Below are positions 10,185 through 18,662 of a DNA stretch of 64,000 bases, piece after piece. A model generated the notes under the pieces. It was not told where the DNA came from. It did not search any database and saw only the letters and a program-made list of their open reading frames with translations. Position numbers and translations under genes: made by a program. The stretch comes from Rikenellaceae bacterium. Its GTDB lineage: Bacteria; Bacteroidota; Bacteroidia; Bacteroidales; Rikenellaceae. How positions within the stretch are numbered: position 1 is the stretch's first letter; each line of letters begins with the position of its first letter. Location of the stretch: positions 248,001-312,000 of the forward strand of contig SUZJ01000001.1 of assembly GCA_015059945.1 (NCBI GenBank), written 5' to 3'.

Positions 10185-11312
10185 TTACCAACTGCCACTG
10201 GCGTAGGTTTCGACGTCGTCGATGGTTATACGGTCGCCCGAGAGAACTACAAGCCTTTCGACCACGTTGCGAATCTGGCGGATGTTGCCCGACCACTCTC
10301 GGTGGGCAAGTAGGTCTACAGCATCGGCATCTATCTCTTTGTGGGGCTGGTTGGTGCAAATCTCATCGAGAAAGTGCTCGACCAGCAGTGGCACATCCTC
10401 GAGGCGTTCGGACATTGGTGGCACCTTGAGCACGATTACGCCCAGGCGGTGGTAGAGGTCCTCGCGAAATCGGCCACACTCAATCTCGGTGCGTAGGTCT
10501 TTGTTGGTGGCAGCTACGATGCGCACATCTACCTCGATGTCGCGGTCGCTACCCACGCGCGAGATTTTGCTCTCTTGCAGTGCGCGTAGCACCTTGGCTT
10601 GGGCCGAGAGGCTCATATCGCCAATCTCGTCGAGGAATAGTGTGCCACCCATGGCCTGCTCAAACTTGCCTTTGCGTTGCTTGACGGCCGAGGTAAAGGC
10701 TCCTTTCTCGTGGCCAAACAGCTCGCTCTCTATGAGCTCCGAGGGTATGGCTGCGCAGTTTACCTCGACGAAGGGCCCTGCCGAGCGAAGACTCTGGTGG
10801 TGAATTTGTTGCGCCACGAGCTCTTTGCCTGTGCCGTTGTCTCCTACAATCAATACTCGGGCCTCGGTTGGGGCGACCTTGCAAATCTGGTGTCGCAGGT
10901 GTTCGATTTTGGCCGACTTGCCAATCATTTGCGGATTGTGGCACGATTTTTTCCTTACACAGCAGCGAGTTGTGGGAGCTGCTGTGATGGTTGGTTGGCT
11001 CAGGACACTTCTAACCGAGGCCAATAAGCGCGAGATGTTCACCGGTTTGGGGATATAATCCAGAGCGCCCAGACGCAGCACCGCTACGGCGTGGTCTATG
11101 GTAGGGTTGGCCGAGAGGGCAATCCAGGGTGCCGGCAGGGGAGCTTGTGGAGTGGGAGAGCACACCCCGCAGATGATAAGGTCGGCGTCAGGTAACCCCT
11201 CGGGGTTTTCGATGTTTTCGGCAAGTGCCACTTCGTAGCCTTCGTGTTCGAGCAGATCTTTGAGTGAGTTGCGAACACTGCGCAGAGGGTCAATTACCAG
11301 TATTTTGGTCAT
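10185..11312 (-). CDS. Sigma-54 activator-like AAA+ protein with pseudo-receiver and no HTH
   Basis: 375 aa. Residues 1-105 have the fold of a response-regulator receiver, but the phosphoacceptor position is not Asp (DLIICG, position 49 is Gly) and only one N-terminal acidic residue (Asp8) is present; Ser67 and Lys89 remain. Residues 130-365 are a full sigma-54-interaction AAA+ domain: Walker A GDNGTGKE (157-164), GAFTSA loop (204-209), Walker B GGTLFLDEIG (222-231) and the R-finger region. The protein ends ten residues after the AAA+ lid (DDVETYASGSW), so the usual Fis-type helix-turn-helix is missing. The ATG at 11312 starts the conserved MTKILVID; the longer frame is unlikely. It probably activates RpoN promoters from solution or through a partner. 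Confidence 0.88.
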   Translation of the reverse strand: MTKILVIDPLRSVRNSLKDLLEHEGYEVALAENIENPEGLPDADLIICGVCSPTPQAPLPAPWIALSANPTIDHAVAVLRLGALDYIPKPVNISRLLASVRSVLSQPTITAAPTTRCCVRKKSCHNPQMIGKSAKIEHLRHQICKVAPTEARVLIVGDNGTGKELVAQQIHHQSLRSAGPFVEVNCAAIPSELIESELFGHEKGAFTSAVKQRKGKFEQAMGGTLFLDEIGDMSLSAQAKVLRALQESKISRVGSDRDIEVDVRIVAATNKDLRTEIECGRFREDLYHRLGVIVLKVPPMSERLEDVPLLVEHFLDEICTNQPHKEIDADAVDLLAHREWSGNIRQIRNVVERLVVLSGDRITIDDVETYASGSW

Positions 11313-11431
11313 AGCTGTATGAATAATAAGTAAGTGTAGGCATCCCAACGGCGGGATACACACAATAGGGGTTAGTATGCAAAATCTTAGCCAAAATAGG
11401 TTGGCGGGTATGAAAAAATAGAAAAATGCGT

Positions 11432-11439
11432 TATCTTTG
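11432..11439 (+). promoter_or_regulatory. Candidate -7 box upstream of the DUF4290 gene
   Basis: TATCTTTG matches TAnnTTTG and lies about 158 nt before the ATG at 11597. No clear -33 TTTG is present, so this is tentative. Confidence 0.4.
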
Positions 11440-11596
11440 TGTCAAAGATAGCTAATCAACTCCGATTTGGGAATCCCCTGGTCGTTTTGCGGTACGGCAA
11501 AAAGACCACATTACGACTATCTTTTTGGGGTGCAACGCCCCCTCGACACTACGGTTAAACAAAAAGACAACAGAGAATTCTATTCGCACAACGCAG

Positions 11597-12244
11597 ATGA
11601 ATACAAACTACAACAGCGACAGGCAGCGTCTAAATCTGCCCGAGTATGGCCGCCACATCCAAGATATGGTCTGGCACCTGATGGAGATCGAAAACCGCGA
11701 CGAGCGCAACCTTCGAGCCAAAGCTCTCATTGCCATTATGGCCAACATCAAACGTGACGAGGCCGACACCCCCGATTTTGAGCAAAAATTGTGGGACCAC
11801 CTTCATATTATGGCTGATTTTCAGCTCGATATCGACTCGCCATATCCGATGCCTTCGCCCAAGGCCATTATGCCGCCACCTGCCCGGATGGAGTATCCCA
11901 AGGGTGGAATTGTCCAGAAACACTATGGTCGAAATGTGCGCAACGTAATCAGGGCACTCGAAAAATTGCGCAGTCAAGATACCGTCGATGCGGTGGTCTA
12001 CAACCTTGCACGCTATATGCGCACCAAGAGTTATGAGTACAACAACGAACACCCCGACAATGCCGTAATTATCAAAGATATCAAACGAATGGCCGAGTCG
12101 AATATCGAGGTCGATGAAGAGGCAATTACAATGATCAAAAGCGACTATAAATTGGACCATTTGAGCTATGGCCGAAAGGGAGCTGCCCAGAAAAAAGGAC
12201 AGAAAACAGTAAAAAATGGTCGCCGAGTGGGATTTTCAAAGTAA
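11597..12244 (+). CDS. DUF4290 family protein
   Basis: 215 aa, soluble, no signal peptide. The N-terminus (MNTNYNSDRQRLNLPEYGRH) and the following segment (IQDMVWHLMEIENRDERN) are the recognisable start of DUF4290, a family restricted to Bacteroidota and of unknown function. The C-terminus is strongly basic and repetitive in Gly, Lys and Arg (SYGRKGAAQKKGQKTVKNGRR), suggesting nucleic-acid or ribosome contact (inference). I start at the ATG at 11597, which begins the conserved region; an upstream ATG in frame adds 24 residues with no family match. It is a single gene. Confidence 0.85.
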   Translation: MNTNYNSDRQRLNLPEYGRHIQDMVWHLMEIENRDERNLRAKALIAIMANIKRDEADTPDFEQKLWDHLHIMADFQLDIDSPYPMPSPKAIMPPPARMEYPKGGIVQKHYGRNVRNVIRALEKLRSQDTVDAVVYNLARYMRTKSYEYNNEHPDNAVIIKDIKRMAESNIEVDEEAITMIKSDYKLDHLSYGRKGAAQKKGQKTVKNGRRVGFSK

Positions 12245-12273
12245 CCCCAAATTGTTTTTCGGATAGAAAGCCT

Positions 12274-12281
12274 TACCTTTG
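12274..12281 (+). promoter_or_regulatory. Candidate promoter of the thioredoxin-like/lpxH/thyA operon
   Basis: TACCTTTG -7 box with a TTGT about 18 nt upstream (12252-12255). The ATG follows about 88 nt downstream. Confidence 0.5.
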
Positions 12282-12369
12282 CTCCTTGTTGGGCCGAATA
12301 GAAGGGGCTTGACCACAACCGAGATATTTTTAGACTACAAACAAAATAGACACAGACCCAAGTAAAGAG

Positions 12370-13521
12370 ATGAAAAAGGAGAGATTGATAATTTTGGCAG
12401 CCGCAATGGTTGGTTTTTGCGCCTGCTCGACCGATAGTGCAACCCTGAGTGGCGAGTTTGCTGCTTGTGCTGACAAAAATGTCTACCTCGAGTATGTTGC
12501 TGCCGATGGCTCGATTAGTGCCGACTCGGTTAGGACCAACGCCAATGGTCGCTTCGATATAAAGGTGGCTCTGCCCAATGGCGAGGCAACCCTCTACAAC
12601 CTGCGTTGCGAGGAGCGCAACATTCCGCTGATTATCGCTGCAGGCGAGAGGGTGACGGTCAATTCGGTCCCCGGGCTGATTGACGGTTATACCGTTAGTG
12701 GCTCGGCCGAATCGGCTCTGGTCAAGGAGATTAAGAATATTATGGGCTTCGGTAGTGCCAAGCTCGACTCGTTGGTTACAGTCTACAACGAGACCTCGTC
12801 GAAGGCCCTCCAGGAGCGCATCAATAAGGACTACGCCAAAGAGTATTATGCCATCAAGCGCAAACAGATTGAGTTTATAGTTACCCACTCTGGCTCGCTG
12901 GCGGCAATCTATGCGCTCAACCAGCGCCTGCCCAACGACAGTGTGCTGTTCAATGGCGACAACGACATCGTCTACTACCGCCAGGTGGCCGACGAGGTGG
13001 CCAAGAACTACCCCAACTCGCCCTATCTGAAGACTTTGCAGCAGGCTATCGAGCAGTATGACCAGCAAATGGAGGTTGTAAGGATGTTTAACTCGGCAAT
13101 CGAGGCAGGCCCTGCACCATTCCCCGAGCTCAACCTGCCCGATATGTTTGGCAAGAAACAGAGCCTGGTGGCAAATCTGGGCAAGGTGATATTGGTTGAT
13201 TTTTGGACTATGGGCGACCAGGAGGCCAACTTCCGCAACGCCGAGCTGAAAGAGATTTACGAGCAGTATAAAGATAGGGGCTTTGAGATATACCAAATCT
13301 CGGTCGATAGCTCAAAACCTGCTTGGATTGAGCTGGTGCAGAAGCAGAAATTGCCTTGGATTAGCGTGTGCGATTTTATGGGTGCACAGTCGCCTGCCGT
13401 ACAGCTCTATAATGTACAAAACGTACCACAAAATTTCCTTGTTGACCAGGAGGGTAACATAGTGGCTCGCAATGCCTATGGGGCCAACCTGAGGAAGGAG
13501 CTCTCGAAACTCATAAAATAG
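12370..13521 (+). CDS. DUF4369/TlpA-type thioredoxin-fold lipoprotein lacking CXXC
   Basis: 383 aa with a lipoprotein signal (lipobox FCAC, Cys19). Residues about 25-115 resemble DUF4369, the usual N-terminal domain of Bacteroidota TlpA-like proteins (LSGEFAACADKNVYLEY, DGSISADSV). Residues about 250-383 are a thioredoxin-like AhpC/TlpA domain (LPDMFGKKQSL, VILVDFW, FEIYQISVD, NVPQNFLVD). The redox motif normally after the DFW strand (WCxPC) reads TMGDQEAN, so both catalytic cysteines are absent. A thiol-disulfide reductase activity is therefore unlikely; a binding or scaffold role in the envelope is possible. It lies 12 nt before the lpxH-like gene. Confidence 0.85.
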   Translation: MKKERLIILAAAMVGFCACSTDSATLSGEFAACADKNVYLEYVAADGSISADSVRTNANGRFDIKVALPNGEATLYNLRCEERNIPLIIAAGERVTVNSVPGLIDGYTVSGSAESALVKEIKNIMGFGSAKLDSLVTVYNETSSKALQERINKDYAKEYYAIKRKQIEFIVTHSGSLAAIYALNQRLPNDSVLFNGDNDIVYYRQVADEVAKNYPNSPYLKTLQQAIEQYDQQMEVVRMFNSAIEAGPAPFPELNLPDMFGKKQSLVANLGKVILVDFWTMGDQEANFRNAELKEIYEQYKDRGFEIYQISVDSSKPAWIELVQKQKLPWISVCDFMGAQSPAVQLYNVQNVPQNFLVDQEGNIVARNAYGANLRKELSKLIK

Positions 13522-13533
13522 GGTACGTTTGCT

Positions 13534-14271
13534 ATGTATTACTTCGCCTCAGATATGCACTTGGGTAGCGGCTCGGCTGCCGAAAGTCGTGCAAGAGAAT
13601 TGGCACTGGTCGAGTGGCTCGATAGGGTCGCTCCGACCGCCGATGGTATATATCTGGTGGGCGATGTGTTTGACTTTTGGTATGAATATAAACGTGTTGT
13701 GCCAAAAGGGTTTACACGATTGTTGGGCAAGTTGGCCGAACTTTCTGACCGCGGAATCGACATCTGCTTGATGGCTGGAAACCACGATATGTGGCAGCGA
13801 GATTATCTCCAAAAAGAGTGTGGAATTAGGGTACGTTTGGCCCCCGAAGAGGTGGTGCTCTATGGCAAGAGGGTACACATCGAGCACGGGGACGAAATTT
13901 ATGCCCGAAAACTGGGTGGAGCCACCCGCCTGATGAACACTATTTTTAGGAGCAAAACGGCACGCTGGTTGTTCTCAAATTTTGTGCATCCCGACTTGGC
14001 CCTTAAATTTGGTCAAGGGTGGTCGCACGACAGCCGAAAAGCAAAGGATGTAGCCCTGCCTTTTGAGGGGCTGAACGACCCTATGGTCGCTTGGGCTCGC
14101 CAGAGGGCCGAGGGGGGCGATATTGACTACTTTGTCTTTGGCCACAACCACTGCGCCGAGGAGCTGATACTGCCCGAGGGGCCCAAAGTTGTTTGCTTGG
14201 GCAATTGGTTTAGCAATCCTGTGTTTGCCCAACTGGCACCCGACGGCACCCTTACGCTCGAAAAAGTTTAG
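13534..14271 (+). CDS. lpxH: UDP-2,3-diacylglucosamine diphosphatase-like metallophosphoesterase
   Basis: 245 aa calcineurin-type phosphoesterase. The metal motifs are in order: SDMHLG (about 6-11), GDVFDFW (about 44-50), GNHD (about 82-85), HGDE (about 114-117) and GHNH near 203-206. The FDFW and [11 protein letters not shown] segments resemble LpxH-type enzymes that cleave UDP-diacylglucosamine to lipid X at the inner membrane during lipid A synthesis. It sits between the thioredoxin-like gene and thyA, with spacings of 12 and 5 nt. The exact substrate is inferred from family resemblance. Confidence 0.82.
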   Translation: MYYFASDMHLGSGSAAESRARELALVEWLDRVAPTADGIYLVGDVFDFWYEYKRVVPKGFTRLLGKLAELSDRGIDICLMAGNHDMWQRDYLQKECGIRVRLAPEEVVLYGKRVHIEHGDEIYARKLGGATRLMNTIFRSKTARWLFSNFVHPDLALKFGQGWSHDSRKAKDVALPFEGLNDPMVAWARQRAEGGDIDYFVFGHNHCAEELILPEGPKVVCLGNWFSNPVFAQLAPDGTLTLEKV

Positions 14272-14276
14272 GACCT

Positions 14277-15176
14277 ATGAAACAATATCTTGACCTACTT
14301 CGCACAATCCGCACCCAGGGTGTCATCAAGGGCGACCGCACAGGTACGGGCACCCAGAGCATCTTTGGCCACCAAATGAGGTTTGACCTCTCTGCAGGCT
14401 TCCCTCTGCTGACCACCAAAAAGGTCTTTGTGAGGGGTATTATCCACGAGTTGCTGTGGTTTTTGAAGGGCGAAACCAATATAAAGTACTTGCTCGACAA
14501 TGGCGTGCACATTTGGGATAACGACGCTTGGCGCTTCTATGGCGAACGTTGCGCTGCGGCAGGACTTGAGCCTGTGAGTAGGGAGGAGTTCTTGGAGGCA
14601 GCCCAAAGGGGCGCCCAGAGCCCCATCGAGGGCTACCGCTATGGCGATTTGGGCAATGTCTATGGCGCGCAATGGCGTAGCTGGGGCGCTCCCGACGGTA
14701 GGGTTGTCGACCAGATTAGCGAGGTGATAGAAACTATTAAGAAAAACCCCAATTCGCGTCGAATGATTGTGTCGGCGTGGAATGTGGGCGAGATTGAGGG
14801 TATGGCTTTGCCCCCTTGCCACGTACTTTTTCAGTTCTATGTGGCCAATGGCAAACTCTCGTGCCAACTCTACCAACGTAGTGCCGACACCTTCTTGGGC
14901 GTTCCATTCAATATTGCGTCTTACGCGCTTCTGACAGCGATGATTGCACAGGTTTGTGATTTGGGCGTCGGAGAGTTTATCCACACTTTGGGCGACACTC
15001 ACCTCTACATCAACCATTTTGACCAAGTCGAGGAGCAACTCTCGCGCGAACCCCGAGCGCTGCCCACATTGAAGCTCAATCCCGAGGTCAAAAACATCTT
15101 CGATTTCGGCATCGACGACTTCGAGATTGTCGATTATAACCCCCATCCGACCATCAAGGCCCCTATGTCGTACTAA
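14277..15176 (+). CDS. thyA: Thymidylate synthase
   Basis: Makes dTMP from dUMP using methylene-tetrahydrofolate, yielding dihydrofolate. Seen: N-terminal [14 protein letters not shown], the nucleophile in [11 protein letters not shown] (Cys at about 181), [20 protein letters not shown], and the C-terminal IKAPMSY. At 299 aa it is longer than the E. coli enzyme because of an insertion near residues 95-125. It is the last gene of an operon. The dihydrofolate product is recycled by FolA, whose gene lies 1.2 kb downstream but is separated by an AT-rich minus-strand gene and a long hairpin. Confidence 0.97.
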   Translation: MKQYLDLLRTIRTQGVIKGDRTGTGTQSIFGHQMRFDLSAGFPLLTTKKVFVRGIIHELLWFLKGETNIKYLLDNGVHIWDNDAWRFYGERCAAAGLEPVSREEFLEAAQRGAQSPIEGYRYGDLGNVYGAQWRSWGAPDGRVVDQISEVIETIKKNPNSRRMIVSAWNVGEIEGMALPPCHVLFQFYVANGKLSCQLYQRSADTFLGVPFNIASYALLTAMIAQVCDLGVGEFIHTLGDTHLYINHFDQVEEQLSREPRALPTLKLNPEVKNIFDFGIDDFEIVDYNPHPTIKAPMSY

Positions 15177-15189
15177 TCCAAAAAGCTGA

Positions 15190-15282
15190 CAAGGCGAGTG
15201 CTTTCTGCGTTACACTCAAAAATGGCGACACCTCATTTACGTTCCAGTAAACTGCGGTGCCGCCATTTTTTCGCAAGCCTTG
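15190..15282 (+). ncRNA. Structured 3' element, copy A (after thyA)
   Basis: Directly after thyA. Outer helix CAAGGC/GCCTTG (15190-15195 with 15277-15282); main stem 15218-15232 with 15256-15270 (ATGGCGACACC against GGTGCCGCCAT); inner helix TTTAC/GTAAA (15236-15240 with 15247-15251); the main stem ends in a T-run. The loop segment TCATTTAC...GTAAACTGC recurs after the EF-G paralogue (22756-22856), where the surrounding stem has a different sequence but still pairs. It works at least as a terminator; conservation of the loop suggests more. Confidence 0.6.
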
Positions 15283-15321
15283 AACTCCTGTTCCTGAAAT
15301 TTATAACAAAGAGTTGTGGCA

Positions 15322-16020
15322 TTAGAAATAGTAAGAGTATCCTACTCCAATGGTGTTTTTGTCACCCTTATTGTCACTAATTACATCTAAGTTGATATAC
15401 CTATTTGGAGTTACTTGGTGTTGATAAATATGAGTAGTATTTATGCTATATACATCCTCCAACACAGCAGCTCTGTCGTGAAATGGGTTAAATGTGTGGG
15501 CAATGAACCAACCCGTAAAACCACCTATCGCCCCGATAAAGATTGGTAGTATAACTTTTGCACCATCAGAATGGTTGCCGTTGGACATAAAACCCGCCAT
15601 TGCGACTCCTGTAACAAGACCTCCTCCAATTGCACCTATTGCATCAATAGTATTACCAATATGCGTATTTGTTGTGGCATTAGCTTTTACCTTTTTCTTT
15701 TCTAAATCATTTCTATTTGCAATATCTTGTGAAACAACATGTATGGGTTTCTCTGTTTTATTGTAAAAGGCATCCTGTTCTGTCTTATTTTCAAATGTCT
15801 GACTAGTTCCATTTGAAAAATTAATAGCACTAATTTCTGATGTTTTCAAAATGTAGGTAGGGCCCTCTAAATTAGCCCACATTTTGTACTTAACCTCCGA
15901 ATCGCTAATCTCCAAAACCTTACAAACAATTGTCTTTGCATCTTTTTTGACAATTACATCTTGGGCATTCAAGCATAGTTGAAGCGATAGGAGTATTCCT
16001 AAAATCAAAAATTTCTTCAT
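15322..16020 (-). CDS. Hypothetical AT-rich secreted/membrane protein
   Basis: 232 aa, no family recognised. N-terminal signal peptide (MKKFLILGILLSLQLCLNAQ, cleavage near 19-20), then a small beta-rich segment (VIVKKDAKTIVCKVLEISDSEVKYK) of the kind seen before LysM/DUF-type periplasmic domains, then two glycine-zipper hydrophobic segments (about residues 125-165) and a polar tail ending GVGYSYYF, which may be a beta strand. Base composition is much more AT-rich than thyA and folA on either side, and it is transcribed against both, so recent acquisition is likely. The ATG at 16020 starts the signal peptide; the upstream in-frame ATG is rejected. Confidence 0.7.
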   Translation of the reverse strand: MKKFLILGILLSLQLCLNAQDVIVKKDAKTIVCKVLEISDSEVKYKMWANLEGPTYILKTSEISAINFSNGTSQTFENKTEQDAFYNKTEKPIHVVSQDIANRNDLEKKKVKANATTNTHIGNTIDAIGAIGGGLVTGVAMAGFMSNGNHSDGAKVILPIFIGAIGGFTGWFIAHTFNPFHDRAAVLEDVYSINTTHIYQHQVTPNRYINLDVISDNKGDKNTIGVGYSYYF

Positions 16021-16085
16021 CCTGGTAAAACTTTGTCTGTTTGTAAATTGAGAATAGTTCCTATAATAATGCAATACGCACAAAA

Positions 16086-16258
16086 AAAGCGCGGAACTTT
16101 TAGAATATTCTCATTCAGAGGTGTTTGGCGTAACCCATCGGCAGAATATCTAAAAGCCCGCACTACGAAGCGCGAGCATTTTTGCAATATTCCTGCCGAA
16201 ATTCATTGGTCGCCAAACTTTCTGAATGACAGAATAAAGCTAAAACGCTTTTTCAATA
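16086..16258. repeat. Long imperfect hairpin (MITE-like or structured repeat)
   Basis: The two halves of this segment pair over most of their length. AAAAAGCG...TTTTAG and ATTCT-CATTCAGA-GTTTGGCG on the left find their complements CGCCAAAC-TTTCTGAATGA-AGAAT, CTAAAA and CGCTTTTT on the right; CGGCAGAATAT (16139-16149) pairs with ATATTCCTGCCG (16187-16198). The central 22 nt (about 16156-16177) form a near-palindrome of their own. No ORF with coding character crosses it. Size and shape fit a non-autonomous mobile hairpin or a structured intergenic repeat; its position between thyA and folA marks an insertion. Confidence 0.6.
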
Positions 16259-16340
16259 TATCTTAAATGTGTGTACTACGACTTCTTATTTTCTCATAGG
16301 CTGCATATTTTTGTTATTATATACAAAAGTAGCACATAAT

Positions 16341-16372
16341 TTTGAATTTTCGCAGGGCGTTGGCTAACTTTG
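16341..16372 (+). promoter_or_regulatory. Promoter of folA
   Basis: TTTG (16341-16344), 20-nt spacer, TAACTTTG (16365-16372): a near-ideal Bacteroidota primary-sigma promoter, 25 nt before the folA ATG. Confidence 0.8.
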
Positions 16373-16397
16373 TCGAAAATTATAGCACCAGATAGTT

Positions 16398-16883
16398 ATG
16401 AAACCAACCATTTCGCTCATTGTGGCTGTGGCGCAGAACGGCATTATCGGCACCGGCGGCACTATGCCCTGGCACATAACCGAGGACTTCCGACACTTCA
16501 AGGCCGTAACTACGGGCCACTCGGTGGTGATGGGGCGCAAGACCTACGACAGCATAGGCCGACCACTGCCCAACCGTCGCAACATAGTAATCACTCGCAA
16601 CACCCAACTGAGCATCGAGGGGTGCGAGATGGCCTCGTCGTTGGAGGGGGCGCTGGCAATGTGTGAGGGCGAGGGCGAAGTTTTCATCATTGGCGGTGGC
16701 GAGATTTACCGCCAGGCAATGCCCCTCGCACGAAAGCTATACATAACCCACGTTGGTGTAGAGGTCGAGGGCGACACTCGTTTTCCCGAGATTGGCCTCG
16801 AGTGGCGCGAGGTCGGGCGCGAGGAGTTCGAGCGCGGCAAGGAGTTTGAGCACCCCTTCTCGTTTGTGGACTACGAGAGGTAG
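16398..16883 (+). CDS. folA: Dihydrofolate reductase
   Basis: 161 aa. Reduces dihydrofolate to tetrahydrofolate with NADPH. Typical motifs: LIVAVAQNGIIGTGG and MPWHITEDFRHFKAVT near the start, VVMGRKTYDSIGRPLPNRRNIVIT (residues about 39-62), FIIGGGEIYRQAM and the YITHV strand. Length is normal. It has its own promoter, although it probably once lay beside thyA; the segment between them now holds an AT-rich gene and a long hairpin. Confidence 0.97.
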   Translation: MKPTISLIVAVAQNGIIGTGGTMPWHITEDFRHFKAVTTGHSVVMGRKTYDSIGRPLPNRRNIVITRNTQLSIEGCEMASSLEGALAMCEGEGEVFIIGGGEIYRQAMPLARKLYITHVGVEVEGDTRFPEIGLEWREVGREEFERGKEFEHPFSFVDYER

Positions 16884-17009
16884 GGGGGGCGCGTTGCGGC
16901 CCCGAAGTGTGGGGCTGGCGTGGTATGATTTTTGCGTGCCCAAAGTGGTTGTGCCCCAGCTCGGTATGGGGGTTGCTGCGTGGCGCGGCGACAAAAAAGC
17001 GCCAAAATT

Positions 17010-17040
17010 TTTGCAGAGTTGGATATTTTTTCTACCTTTG
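17010..17040 (+). promoter_or_regulatory. Promoter of tRNA-fMet
   Basis: TTTG (17010-17013), 19-nt spacer, TACCTTTG (17033-17040), 17 nt before the mature tRNA. Matches the Bacteroidota consensus exactly. Confidence 0.85.
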
Positions 17041-17056
17041 CACTCACAAATCGCAT

Positions 17057-17129
<73 letters not shown>

Positions 17130-17131
17130 CT

Positions 17132-17169
17132 AAAACAAACGGAGAGTTTTTTGGCTCTCCGTTTGTTTT
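17132..17169 (+). terminator. Terminator of tRNA-fMet
   Basis: Perfect 15-bp stem (17132-17146 with 17155-17169) with an 8-nt loop rich in T, ending in a T-run. Confidence 0.85.
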
Positions 17170-17321
17170 TGCATTGGGGGAGGGCGAGAACCGTGGGTTC
17201 GGACAATCCGAGCAGCGAGCGCAGAGGGGCGCAAGCGCACACTATGCCGAGTCGCGAGAGATTGAAGACAAGCGCAGCGCAGTCAGTCCTCCCCCTTCTT
17301 TCTGTTTTGTGTACATTACAC

Positions 17322-18161
17322 TTAACCGAGTATTTTATCTTTTAGTATTAAAAACTCATTTTCTGTTATTACTTTTTGTTCTTTAAGTTGATGCAACCTT
17401 AATAACTCTTCGCTCATACTATTCGTATTATTTTGAGGCGTTTGAGTAGTATCAATTATTACAGCAAAAGCATTCATTACCAGCCTAGCTGTATCTTCTT
17501 CTATGATATCGGAAAGAATTAATGTTGGATGTTGAATGTTTTTTATTGTTACTACAACTTGAAATCTAGACACCACCTCTTGACTCGTGGACTTGGACTT
17601 ACTTGTGTTGCCGCCAATAATTGCACCCACACCCCCTGCTATTGCTGCTCCTACAACAGCCCTTCCTATTGTGTTAGTTGTGCTATGTGTATGTGTAGTG
17701 ATAACTTCTGAGTCCTTGACCAGTTCGACCGATAGAATATCAGCAAATTCAAACTTTTTATAATCCTTATATTTATCAGGATTTATAACCATTATTCGTC
17801 TTGCTGTATCATCTATGTATACAAGCCATTTTTTCATCTCATCCACCCACATATAATCACCAATGGTATCATTTGTCTTGATACCATTGGTTAAGAAAGC
17901 TGTTGTGTGAAAATCTATAGTGTTTACATCTATTATTGTGCCTGCTGATTTATTATATTCTATATTAATTATTTTATCTTTTTGTAAATCAGATGCATAA
18001 TACATACTATTCAACCAAACGGTATTAGTACATTGTAAATGCCTGTTTTCCAATTCATTATTTATTAAATCTCTAATTTCAGCATTCTCTCTTCTGCTGT
18101 TAATAATACAGCAAATCAACACAATAATACCTATGACAATAATTATTGTAAAAGCAACCAT
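17322..18161 (-). CDS. Hypothetical membrane-anchored protein with C-terminal SHOCT-like motif
   Basis: 279 aa. One N-terminal membrane helix (residues about 3-20), a polar domain, a glycine-rich hydrophobic segment (GRAVVGAAIAGGVGAIIGG, about 168-186) and a C-terminal helical hairpin (ELLRLHQLKEQKVITENEFL) that looks like the SHOCT domain. Function unknown; SHOCT motifs usually mediate oligomerisation. The gene is clearly more AT-rich than its neighbours. It shares this composition, a Gly-zipper segment and minus orientation with the gene at 15322-16020, which suggests a common origin of the patch. Confidence 0.75.
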   Translation of the reverse strand: MVAFTIIIVIGIIVLICCIINSRRENAEIRDLINNELENRHLQCTNTVWLNSMYYASDLQKDKIINIEYNKSAGTIIDVNTIDFHTTAFLTNGIKTNDTIGDYMWVDEMKKWLVYIDDTARRIMVINPDKYKDYKKFEFADILSVELVKDSEVITTHTHSTTNTIGRAVVGAAIAGGVGAIIGGNTSKSKSTSQEVVSRFQVVVTIKNIQHPTLILSDIIEEDTARLVMNAFAVIIDTTQTPQNNTNSMSEELLRLHQLKEQKVITENEFLILKDKILG

Positions 18162-18174
18162 AATATAAATGTTT

Positions 18175-18197
18175 AGTTAAACAATAAGGTTTTGTAG
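18175..18197. repeat. 23-nt direct repeat, copy 1
   Basis: AGTTAAACAATAAGGTTTTG plus TAG lies just upstream of the 17322-18161 gene and recurs exactly at 18573-18595 just upstream of the 18221-18556 gene. Each copy sits in the 5' leader of a minus-strand gene, so it could be a shared control site or the scar of a local duplication. Confidence 0.75.
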
Positions 18198-18220
18198 CAC
18201 TTAAATGATAGAATAGTTGA

Positions 18221-18556
18221 TTACTCCTTTAACATATCTAAATCATCAACTTTCTCCTCAACAGTATAATTCTCTTTTGTGGTAGCTATAAACATTTCTG
18301 CACTTTTCGTAATAATAGCAAGCCCTTTTACTATGGTTCCAGAAAATATGACAAATAGAGAAGATATAAATCCCTCAAGTCCATTATAGAACATAGATGG
18401 TCTGTCATAGTATCCTCCACCTAACTCTTCCGCGTTGCGAAGCATGATAAAAATAAAAATTACCAAACCCATCCATCCTACAACCTTCAAAACGGTTGAT
18501 AGTAAGCCTACGGATGCAGATACTCTTGCATCTACTTTCAATTTGTTTTTACTCAT
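18221..18556 (-). CDS. Hypothetical small membrane protein
   Basis: 111 aa with two hydrophobic segments (about residues 16-42 and 60-82), a basic N-terminus (MSKNKLKVDAR) and an acidic C-terminal tail (EEKVDDLDMLKE). No family recognised. AT-rich like the gene 59 nt downstream; the same 23-nt sequence precedes both, so they are probably a functional pair. It could also be a remnant of a mobile insertion. Confidence 0.65.
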   Translation of the reverse strand: MSKNKLKVDARVSASVGLLSTVLKVVGWMGLVIFIFIMLRNAEELGGGYYDRPSMFYNGLEGFISSLFVIFSGTIVKGLAIITKSAEMFIATTKENYTVEEKVDDLDMLKE

Positions 18557-18572
18557 TTTTTTAGTGTTTTTA

Positions 18573-18595
18573 AGTTAAACAATAAGGTTTTGTAG
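18573..18595. repeat. 23-nt direct repeat, copy 2
   Basis: Exact copy of 18175-18197. It is also embedded in an inverted repeat with 18601-18621, so it may form a hairpin in the leader of the 18221-18556 gene. Confidence 0.75.
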
Positions 18596-18662
18596 TCAGC
18601 AGATGACAACCGTTTAACTTAAATAGCTGAAAAGCCAAAAAAAGAAACGTGGGTAATGCCTA

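Noticed and set aside
16033-16266. 77-codon plus-strand frame across the 16.1-kb hairpin
   Set aside because: It runs through both arms of the palindrome, so its sequence is dictated by the DNA structure. Not counted as a gene.
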